Assembly: GCA_002457055.1 (NCBI GenBank)
Contig: NTKT01000010.1
Location: forward strand, 1-64,000
Length of the DNA: 64,000 bases
Direction of reading: 5' to 3'
Source of the DNA: Rhodobacteraceae bacterium MED-G08
Lineage (GTDB): Bacteria; Pseudomonadota; Alphaproteobacteria; Rhodobacterales; Rhodobacteraceae
Shown: positions 59,853 to 64,000 of the stretch, one piece after another
How positions within the stretch are numbered: position 1 is the stretch's first letter
How the letters are laid out: the number at the start of each line of letters is the position of its first letter
The notes under the pieces: generated by a model
Seen by the model: only the letters and a program-made list of their open reading frames with translations
Database searches by the model: none
Told to the model about the DNA's origin: nothing
Position numbers and translations under genes: made by a program

Positions 59853-61244
59853 TTAGGTAGGTCCAACCATATTTTCTGGTTTTACAATTTCATCGAAGGT
59901 TTCATCGTCAACAAAACCTAGTTTTACTGCTTCTTCTTTTAGAGTTGTTCCATTTTTATGGGCAGTTTTTGCGACTGTTGTGGCGTTGTCATAACCTATC
60001 TTAGGTGCGAGCGCAGTGACTAACATTAAACTTTCTCGCATTAATTTTTCAATTCGATGTTTATCTGCCTTTAAATTTTTTATCAGGTTATCAGTAAAGG
60101 CAGAACAAGCATCTCCTAACAGCTGCATTGACTGTATGACATTATAAGAAATCATCGGTTTGAATACATTCAATTCAAAATGTCCCTGGGAGCCTGCAAG
60201 ACCAACGGCAGCATCATTGCCAATGACTTGAGCACAAACTTGCGTAAGGGCTTCACACTGTGTTGGGTTTACCTTTCCGGGCATTATTGATGAACCCGGT
60301 TCGTTTTCTGGCAAAATAAGCTCACCTAAACCACAACGGGGCCCGGACCCCAAAAACCTTATGTCGTTAGCAATCTTAAAAAGACCTGCTGCTAAAGTTT
60401 TTAAACTTCCTGACATTTCTACCATAGCATCGTGTGATGCTAGCGCTTCAAACTTATTTGGGGCGGAGACAAATGGAAGCTTAGTCTCCTCAGCGATGTA
60501 TTTTGCCACTGTATTATCCCATCCAACGGATGTATTTAAGCCAGTACCAACCGCCGTGCCTCCTTGGGCTAACTCGTAAATATCTTCTAGAGATTTTTCA
60601 ATTCGGTCAATTCCCTTTTGAACCTGATGCCTGTAGCCTGAAAATTCCTGAGATAAAGTCAAAGGGGTTGCATCCTGCGTATGGGTGCGACCAATTTTAA
60701 TTATTCCCTCAAATTCAACTATTTTTACATCTATAGCGTCCACAAGTTTTCTTAAAGTGGGTATGAGTGTATTGTGGGCCGTACTTGCAGTAGCTATGTG
60801 CATTGCGGTGGGGAATGTATCATTTGATGATTGACCCATATTGCAATGATCATTTGGATGAATAGGGTCTTTTGAACCAATAGTTCCACCTAATAATTCA
60901 ATGGCACGGTTTGCAATGACTTCATTTGCGTTCATATTAGATTGTGTTCCCGAACCTGTTTGCCAAACGACTAACGGAAAGTGATCATCTAGTTTACCTG
61001 CAATAACCTCTGAGGCGGCCTCCACAATCGCCATTCCATGAGGTTTATTTAATTTTCCGGCTTCCACATTGGCTAAGGCGCAAGCCTTTTTTATTACACC
61101 GAGTGCTCGAATTATCGCGGCTGGTTGTTTTTCCCATCCAATTGGAAAATTCAAAATTGAGCGTTGGGTTTGAGCGCCCCAATATTTTGAATTTGGCACT
61201 TGTAATGGGCCAAAGCTATCAGTTTCGGTACGAGTTTCTGTCAT
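59853..61244 (-). CDS. fumC: Fumarate hydratase class II
   Basis: FumC hydrates fumarate to malate in the TCA cycle and is the iron-free, oxygen-stable class. The 463-residue protein shows [42 protein letters not shown] and the signature [20 protein letters not shown]. Length is normal. It lies between sspB (47 bases upstream) and the RHH gene on the minus strand. Confidence 0.96.
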   Translation of the reverse strand: MTETRTETDSFGPLQVPNSKYWGAQTQRSILNFPIGWEKQPAAIIRALGVIKKACALANVEAGKLNKPHGMAIVEAASEVIAGKLDDHFPLVVWQTGSGTQSNMNANEVIANRAIELLGGTIGSKDPIHPNDHCNMGQSSNDTFPTAMHIATASTAHNTLIPTLRKLVDAIDVKIVEFEGIIKIGRTHTQDATPLTLSQEFSGYRHQVQKGIDRIEKSLEDIYELAQGGTAVGTGLNTSVGWDNTVAKYIAEETKLPFVSAPNKFEALASHDAMVEMSGSLKTLAAGLFKIANDIRFLGSGPRCGLGELILPENEPGSSIMPGKVNPTQCEALTQVCAQVIGNDAAVGLAGSQGHFELNVFKPMISYNVIQSMQLLGDACSAFTDNLIKNLKADKHRIEKLMRESLMLVTALAPKIGYDNATTVAKTAHKNGTTLKEEAVKLGFVDDETFDEIVKPENMVGPT

Positions 61245-61291
61245 CTATTTTATTTCTTCAATAATTTATATTCTAATCTAATTTCGGGAAT

Positions 61292-61753
61292 TCATTTTCT
61301 GAAGCTGTCTAAACTTACAACATCACCTTTTTTCTTTGAACTTTCTTTTTCTTTCACAGTTGTTTGATCCATATCAGAAACTTGAGGTAATTCGTCATCC
61401 TCATTTTGCTCAAATCGAAGTCCAAATTCTACTGATGGATCTACAAATGTTAAGATTGAAAGGAATGGAATGACCAAAGGCTCGGGTTGATCACCAAAAT
61501 TTAATGTGATGCTAAAACCGTCCTTTTTTACATCAAGTCCATCAAACCAATGCTGAATAACGATAGTCATTTCTTCAGGGTATCTTTGGCGAAGCCATTC
61601 AGAAATTTCAACACCTTCCACTGTAGTGTCGAAGGTTATAAAAAAATGATGCTCTCCTGGAAGGCCATTTTTTTCAACATCTTTTAGAACATCAAAAATT
61701 AGAGTACGCATTGCTTTGTGCATCAATGTTCCGTAGTCGATGTTTTTACTCAT
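61292..61753 (-). CDS. sspB: SspB-family ClpXP adaptor (alpha type)
   Basis: SspB tethers ssrA-tagged proteins to the ClpXP protease. The 153-residue protein begins MSKNIDYGTLMHKAMRTL and has the alpha-type SspB core (HHFFITFDTTVEGVEISEWLRQRYP and VIQHWFDGL) and a flexible C-terminal tail ending VVSLDSFRK, which should carry the ClpX-binding segment. The frame is open to 61909, but ATG 61753 with AGAGG upstream is the family start. It lies 118 bases downstream of the tmRNA gene on the same strand. Confidence 0.9.
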   Translation of the reverse strand: MSKNIDYGTLMHKAMRTLIFDVLKDVEKNGLPGEHHFFITFDTTVEGVEISEWLRQRYPEEMTIVIQHWFDGLDVKKDGFSITLNFGDQPEPLVIPFLSILTFVDPSVEFGLRFEQNEDDELPQVSDMDQTTVKEKESSKKKGDVVSLDSFRK

Positions 61754-61871
61754 GTTTAAGGCCTCTAAATAATTATGAGCACAATAGAAATAATTCAAAA
61801 AAAACAAAAGGATTAAATTGATTACATACCGAACGGCTGACGTATATTTAACATAAGAGCATAAATTTAGT

Positions 61872-62180
61872 GAGCGGTATTCTGTTGCGAGGAACCGCTC
61901 TAACCCCACCTAGTGATGCTAGTCACTAGGGATTAAAGTTCAGTATCTCCGACTGCTTAAGCAGCCATTGCTACTGGAGCACGATTGTCATTTGCAATTG
62001 TACTTTTTGCGCCGATAACGGTGGCATCCCGCCGAGACAAAGCCTTCCCCTTTACACGTTCGTCTATCCTATTTCGACCCCATATAACCGTACTGGTAAA
62101 TAATGGTGGAGCCGCTCGGTACCGCCCCGAGGTCCGATCCGCTTATTACGAGCGCGTTTATGTCCATAGCTCAAAGAGCA
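61872..62180 (-). ncRNA. ssrA: Circularly permuted two-piece tmRNA (alphaproteobacterial type)
   Basis: Reading the minus strand, the acceptor piece ends CGGCTCCACCA at 62104, so CCA is encoded. A 22-base intervening segment (62103-62082) follows, then the coding piece starts GGGGTCG at 62081. GGGGTCG pairs with CGGCTCC over 7 positions and has the G3-U pair that alanyl-tRNA synthetase recognises. The tag frame at 61995-61957 encodes ANDNRAPVAMAA then TAA. A final GAGCGGT...ACCGCTC stem ends at 61872. Acceptor T-arm stem CTCGG/CCGAG is at 62131-62115. The 5' end near 62180 is inferred from the promoter. Mature ends need mapping. Confidence 0.93.
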
Positions 62181-62185
62181 CTTAG

Positions 62186-62214
62186 ACCATACAAGCAGCA
62201 TGAAAGTACTGCAA
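62186..62214 (-). promoter_or_regulatory. Probable promoter of ssrA
   Basis: On the minus strand TTGCAG (-35, 62214-62209) and TATGGT (-10, 62191-62186) are separated by exactly 17 bases. Transcription would begin near 62180, consistent with the tmRNA acceptor piece. The region 62181-62315 also has to hold the promoter of the divergent DUF2182 gene. Confidence 0.55.
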
Positions 62215-62315
62215 TAGAAAATGCAAAATACACTGACGCTACGTTTATTAATATTTGAATTGTCAAAAACTGCTGCATCATGCATTAGTCCCGTCTGTAA
62301 CGCGTTGAGGTCTAC

Positions 62316-63068
62316 ATGATTTCTGAACAAGTACGAAAAATGACACAGGTCCATTGGATCGTGCTTTTTCTTTCGATTTCTATAGCATGGTTGTTCTTAT
62401 ATTTACTATCAGTACCAAATGAACTTCGCCTACTATCAAAAATCTACGGCGCTAATTTCTTTAATGAGTTTTGTATAATCACTCCTGATGTTAGTGGTTT
62501 TTTTCAAATTTTTTCGATGTGGATACTAATGTCAGCAGCAATGATGGCACCTACGGCTTTGCCAGCTTTTGCTGTTTATGAAGAGTTAGGCGATAATGTA
62601 GAGATAAATCTATTGCGCCTACTACTTGGATATTTAACCGTCTGGATAGTTTTTTCTTTTTTTGCAGCAGTTTCACAAATGGCCTTATTCATTTATGGGT
62701 ATTTGGATAATTTGGGTCAGGTTACGTCCTCTAAATTGTCTGGCCTTATTTTGTTTTTTGCAGGCCTCTACCAATTTACGAGTTTAAAACAAGCATGTTT
62801 GGCAAAATGTAGAAGGCCTCTGACCTTTTTTATGCAGTACTTTGAACAGGGCCCTTTGGCTAATGGTTTGCGGCTGGGAGCTGTATGTCTTGGATGCTGT
62901 TGGGCCTTAATGCTCATTTCATTTGTTGGTGGTGTGATGAATTTAGCATTCATGGGATTAGCTACATTTTTAATGATAATTGAAAAATTGCCACAATATG
63001 GTCGTTTTTTAACAATGCCACTCGGATTAATTTTGATTTTATCTGGCTTAAATTTATTTATTTTTTAA
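62316..63068 (+). CDS. DUF2182 integral membrane protein
   Basis: The 250-residue protein has about six helices and the DUF2182 signatures MWILMSAAMMAPTALPAF near residue 70 and VCLGCCWALMLISFVGGVMN near residue 190. The methionine-rich motif and the paired cysteines suggest metal binding, which is how the family is usually annotated, but no function is established. It precedes a DUF1326 gene by 17 bases and, after that, the DmdA-like gene. Confidence 0.85.
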   Translation: MISEQVRKMTQVHWIVLFLSISIAWLFLYLLSVPNELRLLSKIYGANFFNEFCIITPDVSGFFQIFSMWILMSAAMMAPTALPAFAVYEELGDNVEINLLRLLLGYLTVWIVFSFFAAVSQMALFIYGYLDNLGQVTSSKLSGLILFFAGLYQFTSLKQACLAKCRRPLTFFMQYFEQGPLANGLRLGAVCLGCCWALMLISFVGGVMNLAFMGLATFLMIIEKLPQYGRFLTMPLGLILILSGLNLFIF

Positions 63069-63085
63069 TTGGAAAGGATTGGCTT

Positions 63086-63769
63086 ATGGTCGATGAGAAA
63101 ATTGAAGCGCCTGCAAAAATATCAAGCAGACACCCGGCAGCTGGTCCTAAAGAGGACGGGCTGACGCCTTGGGCTGTTAAAGGCGAATTAATTTTAAATT
63201 GTAATTGCACCATTTTTTGTCCTTGCGTTGTCTCTCTTGGCAAGCATGCTCCAACAGAGGGCTACTGTCAGGCTTGGGCTGGGGTGAGAATTGATGATGG
63301 TTTTTATGGGGATGAGAACCTCAGTGGGTTAAATGTCGGTTTGGTTCTTGAAATCCCTGGTCTTATGGCAAGGGGAAACTGGAAAGCTGCTGCTTACATT
63401 GATGATAGGGCTAGTCATGCAGCTTATGAGGCACTGATAAATATCTTTAGTGGCAAAGCTAAGGGCACTACTGGTCTGTTTAAGGTTTTAGTGAGTGAGT
63501 TTTTGGGTGCAGAACGAGCGCCAGTTGAATTCACAACCGAGGGTAATGCACGAAGGCTAATTGTAGGAAAAAAAATCCAAGGTGAGATCGTACCTGTTGT
63601 TGGCAATGGTGGTAAGGATATTGTCGTAACAAATACTGAATATTGGATGGGTCCAGATATAACTGTAGCAACGGCTACTAAAGGACGGGTTCGTGCACAC
63701 GGTCGAGTTTGGGATTTTGATGGGCGTTCCGCAGAAATTTGCCAGATCGACTGGAGAGGCCCTAGGTAA
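63086..63769 (+). CDS. DUF1326 cysteine-cluster protein
   Basis: The 227-residue protein has the DUF1326 signature ELILNCNCTIFCPCVVSLG with C39, C41, C45 and C47, plus C61, a likely metal site. The rest is a beta-rich domain with VLEIPGLMARGNWKAAAYID. The function is not known. The gene lies 17 bases after DUF2182 and 20 bases before the DmdA-like gene, which suggests a single transcript. Confidence 0.87.
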   Translation: MVDEKIEAPAKISSRHPAAGPKEDGLTPWAVKGELILNCNCTIFCPCVVSLGKHAPTEGYCQAWAGVRIDDGFYGDENLSGLNVGLVLEIPGLMARGNWKAAAYIDDRASHAAYEALINIFSGKAKGTTGLFKVLVSEFLGAERAPVEFTTEGNARRLIVGKKIQGEIVPVVGNGGKDIVVTNTEYWMGPDITVATATKGRVRAHGRVWDFDGRSAEICQIDWRGPR

Positions 63770-63789
63770 TTACTAAAAGGATTTCAGAT

Positions 63790-64000
63790 ATGGCACTTCT
63801 GTCTCCGTCTAGAAGACTTCGTAGAACAGTATTTTCTGAAGGCGTAGAAGCCGCTGGTGTCAAGGCATATACGGTTTATAACCATATGCTACTCCCAACA
63901 GTCTTTCGAAGTGTTCAGGAAGATTATCATCACTTAAAATCAGAAGTGCAAGTTTGGGATGTAGCTGTTGAACGCCAAATCGAACTTAAGGGCCCAGATG
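63790..64000 (+). CDS. dmdA: DmdA-like DMSP demethylase/aminomethyltransferase-fold protein, 5' fragment
   Basis: Only the first 70 codons are present; the gene runs off the right edge. The sequence resembles roseobacter DmdA, with YTVYNHMLLPTVF near residue 28 and VWDVAVERQIELKGPD at the end of the fragment. DmdA transfers a methyl group from DMSP to THF. Related GcvT-fold demethylases share this start less closely, so the call is probable, not certain. AAAGGA lies 9 bases before the ATG. Confidence 0.75.
   Translation, partial: MALLSPSRRLRRTVFSEGVEAAGVKAYTVYNHMLLPTVFRSVQEDYHHLKSEVQVWDVAVERQIELKGPD

Noticed and set aside
61754-61909. N-terminal extension of SspB up to 61909
   Set aside because: It would overlap the end of tmRNA, lacks family similarity and has no good ribosome binding site; ATG 61753 gives the normal start.
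62064-62354. 96-codon minus-strand ORF beside the DUF2182 start
   Set aside because: It runs through the acceptor half and promoter of the tmRNA gene, and its translation resembles no protein.

Overview
The window looks like a chromosome segment of a marine, AT-rich alphaproteobacterium of the Rhodobacteraceae (roseobacter) type. The evidence is the gene order dusB-ntrB-ntrC-ntrY-ntrX-trkA-trkH-hfq-hflX, a circularly permuted two-piece tmRNA, an alpha-type SspB, a long alpha-type RNase E, and the beginning of a DmdA-like DMSP demethylase at the right edge. No prophage, insertion sequence, CRISPR array, rRNA or tRNA gene was seen.

Layout. 1-5181: the start of guaA (minus strand), an MttB-family methyltransferase, lipA, an aldose epimerase and mnmA. 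5182-14990: ligA-recG, a 40-residue membrane ORF behind a LexA-type box, an IscU-like protein, hisI, gluQ, a methyltransferase, trmFO, a crotonase paralogue and a thioesterase. 14994-25210: a bactofilin/M23 peptidase pair, a peroxiredoxin, a very large AsmA/DUF3971 protein followed by queA, an MFS transporter, a DUF924 protein and dihydrolipoyl dehydrogenase. 25263-27569: a minus-strand methyl-THF set (pterin-binding corrinoid methyltransferase, MetF-like reductase, small virulence-factor-domain protein). 27760-29648: Ppx/GppA and rlmE. 29836-36968: a seven-gene plus-strand operon that reads as gamma-butyrobetaine/carnitine degradation to glycine betaine. 36987-40131: hpt, a RatA/COQ10 protein, pncC, pgpA, ispF, ispD. 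40310-51981: dusB, two NtrB/C-type two-component pairs, the Trk potassium transporter, hfq and hflX. 51973-61753: a penicillin-acylase homologue, a hydroxyisobutyrate-dehydrogenase-like protein, rne with a 400-base leader, a TusA-like protein, ccdA, a ribbon-helix-helix protein, fumC and sspB. 61872-62180: permuted ssrA. 62316-64000: DUF2182 and DUF1326 genes and the truncated dmdA-like gene.

How the genes fit together. Three separate loci deal with methylated onium compounds: the MttB and methyl-THF genes, the carnitine operon whose end product is glycine betaine, and the DmdA-like gene. Corrinoid or DmdA demethylation would yield 5-methyl-THF, which the MetF-like reductase could interconvert with methylene-THF, the cofactor TrmFO uses. 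The window is also rich in RNA modification and quality control (mnmA, gluQ, trmFO, queA, dusB, rlmE, rne, hfq, ssrA with sspB).

The observations most worth following are a LexA-type box in front of an unannotated 40-residue membrane protein, tmRNA encoded directly upstream of its proteolysis adaptor SspB, a perfect FNR-type box between mnmA and ligA, the apparently complete carnitine operon with an ADP-forming CoA ligase and an aspartate at the usual catalytic glutamate of its acyl-CoA dehydrogenase, and the DUF2182/DUF1326 pair beside the DmdA-like gene. All identifications rest on reading the sequence and recalling protein families; no database search was run.
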